From contig NC_079517.1 in NCBI RefSeq assembly GCF_000801105.2, positions 9,672,001-9,736,000 of the forward strand: DNA of 64,000 nt, in the 5' to 3' direction. The notes under the pieces were generated by a model that ran no database searches, was not told the origin of the DNA, and saw only the letters and a list, made by a program, of their open reading frames with translations. The stretch comes from Raphanus sativus (lineage: Eukaryota > Streptophyta > Magnoliopsida > Brassicales > Brassicaceae). Position numbers and translations under genes: made by a program. Below are positions 50,860 to 61,902 of this stretch, piece by piece. Each line of letters starts with the position of its first letter. Position 1 is the first letter of the stretch.

Positions 50860-51881
50860 CTTTATTTGAAAATAAAACTTCTCCACTTGAAGCTTCTCAT
50901 AATCAGGGACTGAATAACCTCCAAGCATTTGCTGAATGAATCTGAAGGAAAACCAAAGGAGGATCTTAACCAAAATTCTCGAGACGTGAAATTTCCAACA
51001 ACTAAAACCAAAGGATCATATAGTAGCAAGGCAAGATTTTACCGAAATCTTTAAGAACAGTAATCTTATTTCAAGACCTAAGCAAAATTCTCAACTACTT
51101 TCTAAAGAACATGATTAAATTATATATGTTGACCTAATTCATATTAGGATTTGGTTCAGAAAATGTATCACTTGGTTCAGAAAAACTGGGTTTGAAGATT
51201 ATTTCACTACATCATAGTATTCACTACATTATAGCTCTAAACAAAACTCTTTTCCAAAACTTAAAAAGTAGAGGAGGCTTGTCATAAAGCTCATACAAAG
51301 GTTATTATTATTCAGAACAGATCATGTTTAAAAAATCATAATTGTCGCAAAAGGTTAAGTAATGGTGGAATACAGAAAAAGAAACTACACCTTTGGTGAG
51401 AGTATCAAGAACTCCACTCCACTGGAGTCGATACTTCGTGAAAACTTCTTTCTTGGCTTCCTTCTCCGACTCAAACCTACCAAAATTCAGAATCTAATGA
51501 AACAGATAATGGGCATCGCCAGATCCTGTGAAAAAACGAAGATGGAAATAGAATAGGTTACACATATTATTCTTTCTTTATTTCATTCAGACAGGATGGA
51601 AAGTAATATATACCAAACAAAATTTGATCTTTGATTTAATCTTTTATCTTGATGCATGGGAAGCTTCGACCTTTTAGAGACTTGAAGGGCTAAAGAATAC
51701 AAATCATTCTCTAATCACTCATTCCATCAACGTAGCTACCGAATACAAATGATCATAGATATCAGAAACAAAGACCAAGATATCAGAACAAAGACCTACC
51801 CAACTGACGGCTTTGATTCTTCGTTTCAGCTAACAACGACAGACCAACTAAATAAATTTGGCTTTCAAGTGGCTTCCTCCC
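50860..51881 (-). other. Unidentified exon-like segments with matching phases
   Basis: Segments 51796-51881 (open, contains PLESQIYLVGLSLLAETKNQ), 51391-51476 (contains ESEKEAKKEVFTKYRLQWSG) and about 50860-50941 have splice-like borders (CAG|G, AG|GTCTTTG, TAG|G, AAAG|GTGTAG, TTCAG|A). Their reading frames join without a stop until about 50862. I do not recognise the protein. They lie on the sense strand of the Helitron and may be captured from a host gene. Confidence 0.4.
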
Positions 51882-52035
51882 CTGAATAATTTAATTTAAG
51901 ATCATGAGCTCCTATGAAGTTGATAAACAGTGTTAAAACTCTAAATAAATAAAAAATGGTCCATGATATACAGACTCATAAAAATGGTTTTCATCAAATA
52001 ACAAAGTTATATAAGAGAGAAAGAGAATAAACATA

Positions 52036-52140
52036 CAGTATATTCCAGAATGGAATTATGCCAGACCAACAGAGGTAGTCGTTCACATGCGTTATATCAT
52101 AGACACTGAGATGAACCTGTGTAACGACATCTCCCCTATT
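52036..52140 (-). pseudogene. DeSI-like (PPPDE peptidase) exon fragment
   Basis: The minus-strand frame reads QVHLSVYDITHVNDYLCWSG, close to the opening strand of plant deSI-like deSUMOylating proteases (VYLNVYDLTPVNNYLYW type). It ends at a good GTATGT donor near 52043. The catalytic His and Cys are not present. It lies inside the Helitron, so it is probably a captured fragment. Confidence 0.45.
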
Positions 52141-52494
52141 CTCTTCACTCCCTCAATTGAGCCTGAGCTCAAAGTAGGCAACCACATTTTTACTCACAAA
52201 ATTGTAACTTATAGTATCTCAATTAACAGTCACGGTAGATTCATCCCTTTCTTCCTACGACTCTGCAAGGCCAATTTTTTTTTTAAAAAAAAAAAATTTG
52301 AAATTTCATCAAATTTAGATAGAATATGTATTATCTCATTCGAGACAGAATCAAACTCGAATCTCGAAGTTCCTTACTCTAAGAACACTACATATCGGTG
52401 GGTCTGCTTCAGTTCAAAAATTATTGGTTGAAACGAAGCTTGGAAACTTTATAATGTAATAATGACAAACGATTCGGGTTCACTTACCATTGGG

Positions 52495-52740
52495 TTTCTT
52501 CGAGTGGGGATCGCCGATGGAGAGTCCGGAAGAGACACCGGTTTTGCCGATTGGTTCGGAGTGGAAGAGGAGACCGCCTCTTCGCCTTTTACTTTTTTCG
52601 AGTTGGGATCGCCGATCGTGAGGCCCGAAGAAACACAACACCGCTTTTGCCGATGGGTTTGATCGGTCCGGGAGAGGAGACTGCCTCGACGCCTTTTGGT
52701 TTCTTCGAGTTGGGATCACCGGAAACGTCGATTCGCCGTA
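52495..52740 (+). repeat. Tandem repeat of about 103 bp (two units plus a partial)
   Basis: Units beginning TTCTTCGAGT(T/G)GGGATC start near 52496, 52596 and 52701. They are GC-richer than their surroundings and lie inside the Helitron. A second small tandem repeat (GAAACTCAGAGTGAG twice) lies at 52810-52860. Confidence 0.6.
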
Positions 52741-53047
52741 TGAACTCTTCGCAATATACTATTGAGAAGATACAACCACTTTTGATCGAGATAAAACTCC
52801 GAGTAAGAGTTTTATATAGAAACTCAGAGTGAGCGTTTTATATAGAAACTCAGAGTGAGAAAAGCGAAAAGATTCCACTAATGAGATTAAAGCGAGAAAG
52901 AAGTGGAGAGTGTATTGATTGATCGTGAATCAGATTCATGAACGGAAACGAAGAAGAGGAAGAGCAAAGGGTTCACAAATCGTTGTAGCAAAATTAAGGT
53001 TTGGATAAAATGAGAAAAGGGGATTTCGCGTCGAAATCAGGTCATAC

Positions 53048-53539
53048 CTCTTCGTCAATGAGAAGCATCTCGACACCGAGCAGGACCTTCGTCTGAATAT
53101 TCCAAGCCTCCCAGAAGTGGATCAGCCGGAACCGGACCTCGCCTTCGTGGGGTCCAAAGGTTACGTCTCTGAAGGACATCACCTCGCCAACCTCGCCGGA
53201 GACGATGGATTTGCCCTTATCGCGGATGAGGACAGTTGATTTGTTCCTGACACCGATCCTTACACCAGATGAAGCTCCGGTCTTTACGAACTGATGGCCT
53301 GGGCTGGATGAGATCGCCGTACCTTTTGCTGGCTTCACCGAATTCACATCGACGGGAGCGTCGCCGGAGTTGACGGCTGGGTTGACCGGACCGGATGAGG
53401 CAGACGTCGTGACCGCTGGCTTCACCGAGGAGACGACGCCGGAAGTAACACCGGATTGATCACCGGTTTTCGCCGGAGCGGAGAGGGCCGCCGATTCGCT
53501 TTTCGAGTTCACAGAGACGATCGAACCGGTTGTCTTCAT
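53048..53539 (-). CDS. RPA1-like OB-fold (DUF223) protein fragment inside a Helitron
   Basis: One long first exon of 164 codons from ATG 53539 (an in-frame ATG at 53569 is possible), ending at a GTATGA donor. Residues 1-115 are low-complexity Ser/Val/Lys/Pro/Ala repeats. The end (VRFRLIHFWEAWN, then VEMLLIDEE) is the opening of a DUF223 / replication-protein-A OB fold, a family very common in crucifer Helitrons and their captured genes. The rest of the OB fold is not found downstream, so the gene is partial or its later exons were lost. It may supply single-strand DNA binding for the element, but that is inference. Confidence 0.6.
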
Positions 53540-54957
53540 CGCGAGTGAATTTGAAGAGAGGAAAATCAAAGTTGATGAATCGAGTCTCGTGAATTGGAAG
53601 GTTTATAGAGGACCCGAAGGAGGCAGCCAACGGACCCCATTAATGGGGAGGATTAAAGAGAGGGAAGAGGTGGGGAGAAATTGATTTCACAGACAATTGT
53701 CTATGAAACGGATGGAAGAAGAAGATGAACAGGTCTCAACATTGGAGAGAGCACGCGAGAGAGCAAGCGGCGTAGGGTATTCTCAGGAAATTGATGTGAG
53801 CTAAGCTAATGGGCTGGGACAAATAACGCAACTTTGAAGCCCAAACGTAATTACGGTTCAAGCCCATCTGACGCAAGTCAACAATGACGTGGAGGTTTCC
53901 TGGTTTCTGATTGGACGGAATTAAAGTGATGACGTGGACACAGTTTCCATTGAGGTTATTTACCTTTTAATATAGTATGATAATAATAATATAACCTGTC
54001 TAAAGTTTTTAACAAAATTTAGATGTTCGTGGAGAATACAGAGTATGTATGTGATCGACGGTTATATTTTCATAAATTTATGTTGCATCTCTATAAATTG
54101 CGTGTTCGCAACTTCCAATCACCATGAGGAAGGGTAGTTGTATTGAACCCTGTTAGGGACGATTAGTATAGTACTTAGGTGTATTTATTCCTTGGAACAT
54201 AATTAATAGGAATCTCATTTTCAATTGCTAAAGTTCTTGATATAGTCTAATGTACATTTTTATTTTCATTCTATTCGGATTTTGATTAACAAACTAATTT
54301 ATAATAACAAAAAAAAATAGAAGATATTAGCTCACCTCATAATGTTCCACAGTGCTGTTCGTTCAGAGTTTTAAATTAAGTATTACAGATGTGAAAATTT
54401 TATAATCTTTTGAATAGTGTCCATTGGAAGGATTAGAAAGAAGTACGAAAGAATATAAAAGAGATGATAGAAAATAAGAGGTGGAAAGAAAGAGGGAACA
54501 ACTAAAGAGAGGTGCATCGAACATGAAGCATGACATGTAACTGATGTATTGGGGAGTGCCATAAGACCATAACACTATTGCTGCAGTATAATTCGAGAAG
54601 AGAAAATTTTGCACAACTATATGATCGTTTTTCAGACAAAGAAAACACACATGAATGTATTATGAAACCAAAATATTTTAAGAACCAAAGATATATATCA
54701 AAATATTATTTGAATTCAAAATTTCATTTTTTGAATCTTACTACAGTATAGTATGAAAATCATAAAGGAGCTAAAACTCAAAATATCATTATTTTTAGAA
54801 GAGATTTTCTTGTAACTTAGAAAACTAACTACATCGTAGTGGTTTAATGGTTTCCACTGAATAAAGAATTGTCATGTTGATCTAGACGAAAAATCAATTT
54901 TTTTTTGTTAGTTTCTCATGTGACTAAACGATAGAGATCTCTAATTCTCTTTACAAG

Positions 54958-55062
54958 TAATCGGGTCTGACCGCTGCCTGACCGGGCCCGGAGGAATGAT
55001 CCGCGTAAGTGGAGAACCTCCGGATTATCAAAAAAAAAAAAAAAAAAATAATCGGGTCTGAC
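54958..55062 (+). mobile_element. 77 bp SINE-like 3' fragment with poly(A) and target duplication
   Basis: 14 bp duplication TAATCGGGTCTGAC at 54958-54971 and 55049-55062. The insert (54972-55048) is GC-rich and ends ATTATCA plus about 18 A. It is consistent with a 5'-truncated SINE or other LINE-mobilised RNA. Confidence 0.8.
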
Positions 55063-55333
55063 TAATGTTGGTGGTTAGGCTCTAGGAATTAATCGGTTGG
55101 TTTCATCTACCAAATACCTTCGATTATCAGGAAAATAAAAAATTTAGAAAAACTAAATTTAAATTATTGCAAACACTATTTGGTTTGTCAGATAAAAATC
55201 ACGAGATATGGTAGTCGAGATTTAAAAATAGATTGGTAAAATTCGTAATTAGTATCTTATGCAGGCACGCTGTGATTATGAAGGATTTGTTAGTTATTTT
55301 GTCATCAATTTGCTGGTTAAAAGCCTATTTTAA

Positions 55334-55376
55334 ATCCTATTAAGAACTTTTTTGGGTCAAAAAAATCATATTAAGA
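55334..55376 (+). mobile_element. Minimal retroposon scar
   Basis: ATCCTATTAAGA (55334-55345) and ATCATATTAAGA (55365-55376), one mismatch, flank a 19 bp insert ending GGGTC plus A6. Upstream of ALY3. Confidence 0.45.
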
Positions 55377-55954
55377 TGTGTGTTTCGCTAATTCTAGTCC
55401 TTAATTTTGTAAACACAGATTTTTTTTAGCAAAACGCGTATAACACGTCTCTTAGCTGGCAAGTTCTCTTTTATCGCCGACCCTTTGGTTTTTCCAATTA
55501 ATATCTAAACTAAAAAGACGAAAAACACCCCAATAATCAAAACTATTAACAAGTTTGCCCCCATTGACCTAGACCTATTTAAATATCTCTCTCTCTCCCT
55601 CGAGCCGAAAACCACATTCCCCCTTTCTCCCAAACTCTCGAAGACGATAAAATCCCTAATTTCTCCTATCGATTCGTGCGAGCCGATCTCTACATCTCAT
55701 TCATTCAATCTCTCTCGCTTGAGCTTTCATCTGGTAAAAATTTCGATCCTTCTTTTGCTAATTGTTCACCTGATTTAATTCGATTCGTTTTCACTTCTAG
55801 AGTATTGAAATCTGTAGATCTAGCGCTTTTAGATACGAGTTTCCGTCAGATCTTTGATTTGTATATATGAGATTTGAATTTATATCTCTGTGCTTTGATT
55901 TGTTAAATTTGATTGTATTTTTTCATAATTATCGCAGATTTAATTGAGCTGAAG

Positions 55955-57955
55955 ATGTCGGACCCTTTGAGTATGTCTCTTGACGATATGGTGAAGAGGA
56001 GCAAGGCCGCTAAAAAGTCTGGTGGTAAAGGAGTCTCCCGCGGTGGATCTGGAGCTAAAGGTTTAACCGGAGGTGGAAGAGGAGCTGGTGGACCTGTTCG
56101 TAGAGGTCCTCTTGCTGTGAAGGCTAGGCCATCATCCTTTTCCAACAAGGCAAGCTCACGAATCTGGGATCTTCTCTCTGTATGATTGGAACCAAATAAC
56201 GAAGCATATTGATTGATAAGCGGGTTTCTTAAGTTTCTTGGAGAAGCACTTTTGATTTTGCATACGCCTAGATGATGACACACCTTTTAGCGTTCAAACC
56301 TTCCTCTGGTGGGACTAGCAGACTACAAAGGCTCTTCTAACATGTAGTTTATGGAGAGAGTTTTCTTAGAAAAGCCTCTTCCTAGTCTCTTAGTGGTCTG
56401 TATGGCCAAATATGATGATTTCAACATGCGTAGATGAGCAGAAGTTTTTGGATTCTTTTGTCACTCATTGTACTTTAGGCGGGGGAGCTCTATTAGTCCA
56501 CCTAGGGTCATCTCGATTGGTGACTTTTGTGGTGGTAGGGGGGGGGATTCAGCAAACTTAACTGTAAATACTATATCTGTGATGGCCTATCCCTTTAAGT
56601 TGAGGAATTTGCAACATGCGTGAAGTTCATGTTCATGTTCTGCCTCTTGCTACGTCTGGGGTTTCTTTGGAGTCTGATGGCGGTCTCAGTTTCTTGATTC
56701 TCCAAGGACTAAGTTTTTGGCATCAGAGACTGTGATAGCACCAGTGAGATTCGTATGAAGTCGATCAAAATTTGCTTGTTTCACTATTTCTTCGTGGAGC
56801 TATTTTCTTTGACTGGTTTAGGACTTTCAGATAAAAGGGTGGCTTCTTCGTCTTTCAAGAAATTTTGTTGATTAGTGTGCGCTTCAAGATTCTACAGACC
56901 CTTTTGGCTGACTTTATCTGTTCCACTTAACAGCTTAACCGCAGGAAGAAGAACTTGCCGTGGCAGAATGGTTTGTTTGAAGAAAGCATGAGATCCGTTG
57001 GAGTAACCGGCATAGAAGTTGGAACCACTGTTTATGTTACCAACCTCGATCAGGGAGTCACAAATGAAGATATCAGGGTATAGCCTCCGACTTCTATGGT
57101 TCAGTCAGTGCTTTGTTATTATGGTTTGATGAGGAGTTTCCTGAGAAAACGTTGTTACTACTGTGGTATCTAGGAACTCTTTGGTGAGATTGGAGAGATG
57201 AAAAGATATGCAATTCACTATGACCAGAACGGGCGTCCAAATGTAAGTTCCAACATATCTTAACTTCCGGTTTCCTTTTCTCTGCTCTAGTTTACCTGTT
57301 ATTTACCGATGTACTGTGTGTGATACAGGGCTCGGCAGAAGTTGTGTACATGAGAAGAAGTGATGCATTTCAAGCTATGAAGAGATACAACAATGTCCTG
57401 TTAGATGGAAGGTCGATGAAACTGGAGATTCTGGGTGGAAACAATGGGGTTGCTCCCCTTGCAGCTCGTGTTAATGTAACCGGGTTGAACGGAAGAATGA
57501 AGAGAACTGTTTCCATTGGGTATGTAGCCATTTCTCGTAGCATAGTTTAGAATTACGCGTCTTTGATGATCAAACGTCAAGACTAAGTGTCTGATTCTTG
57601 CAGACAAGGAGTTAGAGGTGGGAGAGGAAGAGGAAGAAGTGCAGCTCCTTCTATTAGACACCTTCCAATGTATGTTTAAGACCGTTGCTCGCTTTCATCT
57701 AATCATATTTTGACCGATCAGGCATAGGTTTTATGTTCTAATCATATCATACATTCTATTAATGGCAGTGGAAACCAACAAGGAGGTGGTGTGAGAAGTG
57801 GCCGAGGAGGGTTTCGTGGTAGAGGCCGAGGCCAAGCCGGTGGTGGAAGAGGGAATAAAGGCGGCCGAGGCGGAAAGAAGGCGGTGGAGAAGTCGGCTGA
57901 AGAACTAGACAAGGATCTCGAAACCTATCACGCAGAAGCGATGAACATCTCTTAA
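55955..57955 (+). CDS. ALY3: mRNA export adaptor ALY3 (THO4/REF family)
   Basis: Six coding exons, 55955-56149, 56934-57077, 57174-57242, 57329-57519, 57604-57669 and 57769-57955, give 283 aa. The N-terminal UAP56-binding motif (LSMSLDDMVKRSK) is followed by an RG-rich segment, one RRM (about 85-165, with TTVYVTNLD and GSAEVVYMR as RNP2/RNP1 regions), a C-terminal RGG-rich tail, and the C-terminal UAP56-binding end DKDLETYHAEAMNIS. The protein couples splicing and the TREX complex to nuclear export. A 5' UTR intron (55734-55937) is present. The first coding intron is 784 nt and uses a GC donor (AAG|GCAAGC at 56150), with acceptor TTAACAG|CTTAAC. Reading on into that intron gives a stop soon after. 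Gene order and sequence agree with At1g66260. Confidence 0.95.
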
Positions 57956-58308
57956 GCAAACGCGATGTCTCTGCATCTTGATGTGTGCTTTGTCCTTGTC
58001 TAATGTTGTCTTTTTCTTTCTGGATTACCCTCTTGCTATAATTTCTTTTAGGATGCTCTGCTTTGGGTTGTTTTTTATCGTCGCTTTTACAGTCACCTTG
58101 GTTAAAGTTTAAATGAGATTTAGGTGTAAATTAAAAGCTCTCTCGCATGATGGTGTTTACTTTGTAATTGGTGAACGCTGAATTACTTATCGTCTTTCCA
58201 TTCAAATTCATTGGTGCTTGCATACCGTTCCAGTACATACAACAGTTTTTAAGTAAAAAGAAAAACAATTTTCTCGTTTGAAATAAGAAGAAATTGATTT
58301 ATACATAG

Positions 58309-58350
58309 TAAAAATTGTATTTTTTTTTTGGACAAATATAAAAATTGTAT
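58309..58350 (-). mobile_element. Minimal retroposon scar next to a MITE
   Basis: Perfect 12 bp duplication TAAAAATTGTAT (58309-58320, 58339-58350). The insert reads, on the minus strand, TATTTGTCC plus A9. It abuts the MITE starting at 58354. Confidence 0.6.
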
Positions 58351-58353
58351 TAA

Positions 58354-58970
58354 GGTGCCGACTGGTTTTCCCGCTACCACCCGCAAACGCAGCTTTTGCG
58401 GTTTATAGCGGTTGTTGGCGTTTCGAAACAATCATAGAAAACGCTACAAATCGCTTCAAACCGCTCCGAACCTCTTAAAATCAAAAGCTGGTTCCAGCTA
58501 GCGTTTGCGGTTGCGGGCGGTTGCGGGAGGGTAAATTTTTTTCTTTAAAAACAGAATAAATAAAAATGATACTAAAAATATCCAATAAAAATTTTCAATT
58601 GAAATAATAGAAATTGTAAAATGTATTCATATTATATTTCAATTTATATTATAAAATTCAAAACTAAAATATTTTCTATAAATTTTTAAAATTGAATAAT
58701 ATGATTTTATAAATATAAATTTTATATTTATCATATTATTATGATTTCTAATATTTTTATAATTACATAAAATGTAAATATTGTTAAATTATTATTTAAC
58801 AGATGTTGCGTTTTGTAGTTTACCAGTCATAAGAGTCCCGCAAACGCAACAATTTCTAACAGCTATACCAGTCGTACAAATCTCTAAAAAACGTTTAAAA
58901 CCGCAACCACCCGCACCCGCAAACTCCCGCAACCGCAACCGCAACCGCTGCGGTTACACCAGTCAGGCCC
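58354..58970. mobile_element. MITE with CCGCAAACGC-rich inverted ends
   Basis: Left GGTGCCGACTGGT and right (inverted) GGGCCTGACTGGT. Both arms contain repeated GCGGTTGCGG/CCGCAACCGC motifs around an AT-rich core. No clean target duplication is seen (TAA on the left, GAA on the right). It lies between ALY3 and the F-box gene. Confidence 0.6.
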
Positions 58971-59274
58971 GAAAAGGCAAAACAACTAAGAAAGACAATA
59001 AAGTTAATTTAGGAATATGAAAAGGAAAGAAAATATTTTCTAACGACTTAATTAACTTCCCATATTAAATTTCAAAGACAAGCTAAAAAACTCTAATTAA
59101 TTTGTGAACTGGAAGGTTTCCAAAAGAAAATTCAATTAGTGAGAGACAATAGAGTTAAATTTTCAGGAAGTACATTTAACTTAAGCCGTTAAGCGTATAA
59201 AACCCCTCGTTTTTTTAATTTCCAACCATTGTCCATCCTTGCTCGTCATCCTCTTCGTCTCCGCTTGTGAATGA

Positions 59275-61325
59275 ATGGCTGAACCTTTCGTGTTATTTCT
59301 TTCATGCCTGCTCAAGATGCAGCAGGACTCTTCTCTGGTTCAGAATCGTTTCAATGACACATTACGTCATGCTATGCGAACAAGAATGTAAGAATCTTCT
59401 TTCTTCTTCCTCCTTAAGAGTTTTTATATATTCTACGTATTGACAATCTCAATCTCTCCAGTAATGATATCTTTCAACGTCGAGTAACTCCGAGGACTGA
59501 TGCTATAAGACTCCAAAAGATACTCCCTGAGTACATAAACTATCTAGAGTTTCAACTGATGAACTCGGCCAACTCAGAGGTTCGTCTCAAACTATCCATA
59601 TACTCATTCTTCTTGTTATTGATGATTAGTGATTCTTGTTGCCAGGAGGAGTACTCGAATCCACGAGATCTTGAAGTCCGCCTACATTGTCTTGACAAGG
59701 AATTTAGAGAACGCTTATCTCGTCTCCGTGCTATGAGATTTTCACATGGACTCAGCGCGCTTCCGGACACTCTGATAACTCAGATACTCTTATACCTTCC
59801 TACCAAAGATTCTATCAAGACCAGCTTTATATCGAAGAGATTTAGAGATCTATGGCTTCAGGTCCCAGGACTAGATTTATGCTCCAGTGACTTACCCGCC
59901 ATCAAGAACTTCATCAACAGGTTTCTCGTTGTTAACCCTAAGTCACGCCTTCAGAAGTTCAAGATAAAGTACGACGATTGGAACACTGTTTATCCCTTTA
60001 TCAGTGAGTTGATCGTCGAAGTGCTTAAACGTGGAGTTGATCAACTAGACATTGGCACACTCGAGCGTCCTCTCACCAAAGATCTCATGCATTTCCAAAT
60101 TTGCAAGGGCAAGACTTTGGTTTCTTTGAAGCTGGCAAACTTAGGAATAGTGCCGAATCCTCCCGAGTTTGTTGTTTCTCTGCCTTGTCTCAAGACCATG
60201 CATCTTGAGGACATTACCACCACGGATCCTTTGATCATAGAGAAGCTCATCTCAGGCTGTCCTGTTCTTGAAGATCTGACGGTGTCTAGGGTTTTTGATG
60301 ACAATAATGTACCTGTTCTGCGTGTGAGATCTCTCAGTCTTAAGAGGTTTTGGGTGAAGTTTGGCCGCCAGAGAAGAGTTTTTGGTAAAGAGTATGCGGT
60401 TGAGATTGATGCTCCGGGTCTCAAGTATATGAACTTCAGAGATGATCATTCTGATAGAGTTGTGGTGAAGAATCTGAGTTCCTTGTTCGTGATCGACATT
60501 GATACACAATTCAGTCTTGTTCTTGGCAGCAGTACTAGTACCTTGCAGATGAAGAAAGCTATTATCAGTGATTTTTTAAAAGGGATATCCTGTGTTAGAC
60601 ATATGATCATCTCTCAGCCTACACTCGAGGTAACACATATACAGATACTCTGTGATGCATTTATAACAAACAAACAATCAATGAATTGTTATTATTTATT
60701 TTTTATTTTTTGTAGCACCAAATGAATTGTCATTATGTTCTTCTTGCAGGTCCTTAATTTTTGGATGAAACAAGGACAATTCACCAAGTTTAGTAACTTA
60801 TCTCGTTTAGAGGCTTCGTTCTGCACCATCTTATTACAAACGTTACCACATTTTCTTGAAGGTTGCCCGAAGCTGAAACACCTCACATTGGTACAACATT
60901 CTTGTTCTTATAAAATTTATGGTTTTTTTAACTAAGAACGTAATACCTAATTTTTGGTTTTTAATTTTGTTGTGCAGTACTTGCTTTATTTGAAGGACTT
61001 GGAACCAGAGAACCTTGAGCTTACCGTTGTGCCTCAGTGCTTACTATGTACTCTAGAGTGTGTTGAGGTCAAAGAAGTGACCACGGTGGAGAAAGCTGGG
61101 AAGAAAAGAGCGAGGTACATCAAGAGAACCAAAGTATCGAAACACAAGAAGAAGATTTGGATTGAAGTGGTGAGGTATATTCTTGAGAACTCACTAGTCC
61201 TCAAGAAACTCGTGTTGTGTTTCTCTCCTGTGACCAACAGCGTCTTAGATATCTCAGAGGCGCTTCCTACGTTCACAATACGTTCTCCCGGATGTCAAAT
61301 CTTCAATCATCTCACATCTCTTTGA
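59275..61325 (+). CDS. F-box/LRR/FBD-type protein with a long N-terminal extension (copy 1)
   Basis: Exons 59275-59387, 59462-59579, 59646-60629, 60750-60890 and 60978-61325 give 567 aa. A charged, helical N-terminus of about 110 aa (QDSSLVQNRFNDTLRHAMR) that I do not recognise precedes the F-box (LSALPDTLITQILLYLPTKD, then KRFRDLWLQVPGLD). LRR_2-type repeats follow, then an FBD domain near the end (EVVRYILENSLVLKKLVLCF). Such proteins are substrate receptors of SCF ubiquitin ligases; the target is unknown. Intron 59580-59645 is 66 nt with no stop, so retention would add 22 residues in frame. Copy 2 has stops in the matching intron, which supports real splicing. An in-frame ATG at 59317 is an alternative start. 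It belongs to the F-box cluster class found near At1g66290-66320. Confidence 0.85.
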
Positions 61326-61902
61326 AGATCAGTTTAGGAAAGGAATAATCTCTTTGAACCTTGTGCTTTTTTTTTCCTTCTCCAGTGTACAAAAAGCTTA
61401 GTTATAGTATTGCTACACTTACCTTAAGTAAATGATCACGCAAAAAAAGACATGTAAGCATTAGCAAAGCAGAGTTTAAGAATAAAACTCTTTTTTGGAC
61501 TATTGAAGTCGTTTTCCTTCAGTAATTCCCAAATCCTCTACCTAGTTACAGATTCACAAGTATGTTGTCAGCCTCTTTTGCTTGTTTTCTTTTGAGACTG
61601 ATTATGTTTATCATGTGCTTTAAAAACAGTAAGATAAACCAAATCAAATGTTCAACCGAAGTCGATTTCGAAAGAGAAGAACAGAAACGTCGGTCAACAA
61701 TAGAAGAGAGAGTTCGACGAGAGGAGAGAGAGACCCCAATAGAATGTTGGGGGAATTAATTAGATATGTATGGAACTTTTACAACAGTTTGTAACTTGTA
61801 AGTGAATTTTGTCTTTTAAAATAAGTGAATTATCTATTGCTTAAAGAAACGTGAATTTTTGCTGTGGAAATAAAATATTTTCTAATGATTTAATGCTATA
61901 TA
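61326..61902. other. Spacer between the tandem F-box genes
   Basis: 3' flank of copy 1. A 65-codon frame at 61562-61759 shows no family resemblance. The right end begins the duplicated upstream region of copy 2. Confidence 0.5.

Larger units (their letters stand above)
48678..53980 (-). mobile_element. 5.3 kb Helitron carrying an RPA-like exon and other cargo
   Basis: Oriented on the minus strand. The 5' end is TCATACTATATTAAAAGG at 53980 and the 3' end is a GC-rich hairpin (CCGCGC...GCGCGG region, 48690-48706) followed by CTAG at 48678. It is flanked by A and T, the A^T target typical of Helitrons. It contains, in element order, the DUF223 exon (53048-53539), a tandem repeat (52495-52800), a DeSI-like fragment (52036-52140), phase-compatible exon-like segments (50860-51881) and a nested truncated LINE (49466-49741). 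No Rep/helicase frame is seen, so it is non-autonomous. The two ends could belong to different overlapping elements, though no other end pair is visible between them. Confidence 0.65.
53981..55660. other. Intergenic region upstream of ALY3
   Basis: AT-rich, with the 77 bp SINE-like fragment and one scar listed separately. A CT-rich stretch at 55587-55600 precedes the ALY3 leader. No gene seen. Confidence 0.5.

Noticed and set aside
52087..52832. Several plus-strand frames (114, 66 and 93 codons)
   Set aside because: They run over the tandem repeat and the complement of the DeSI-like fragment; composition-driven.
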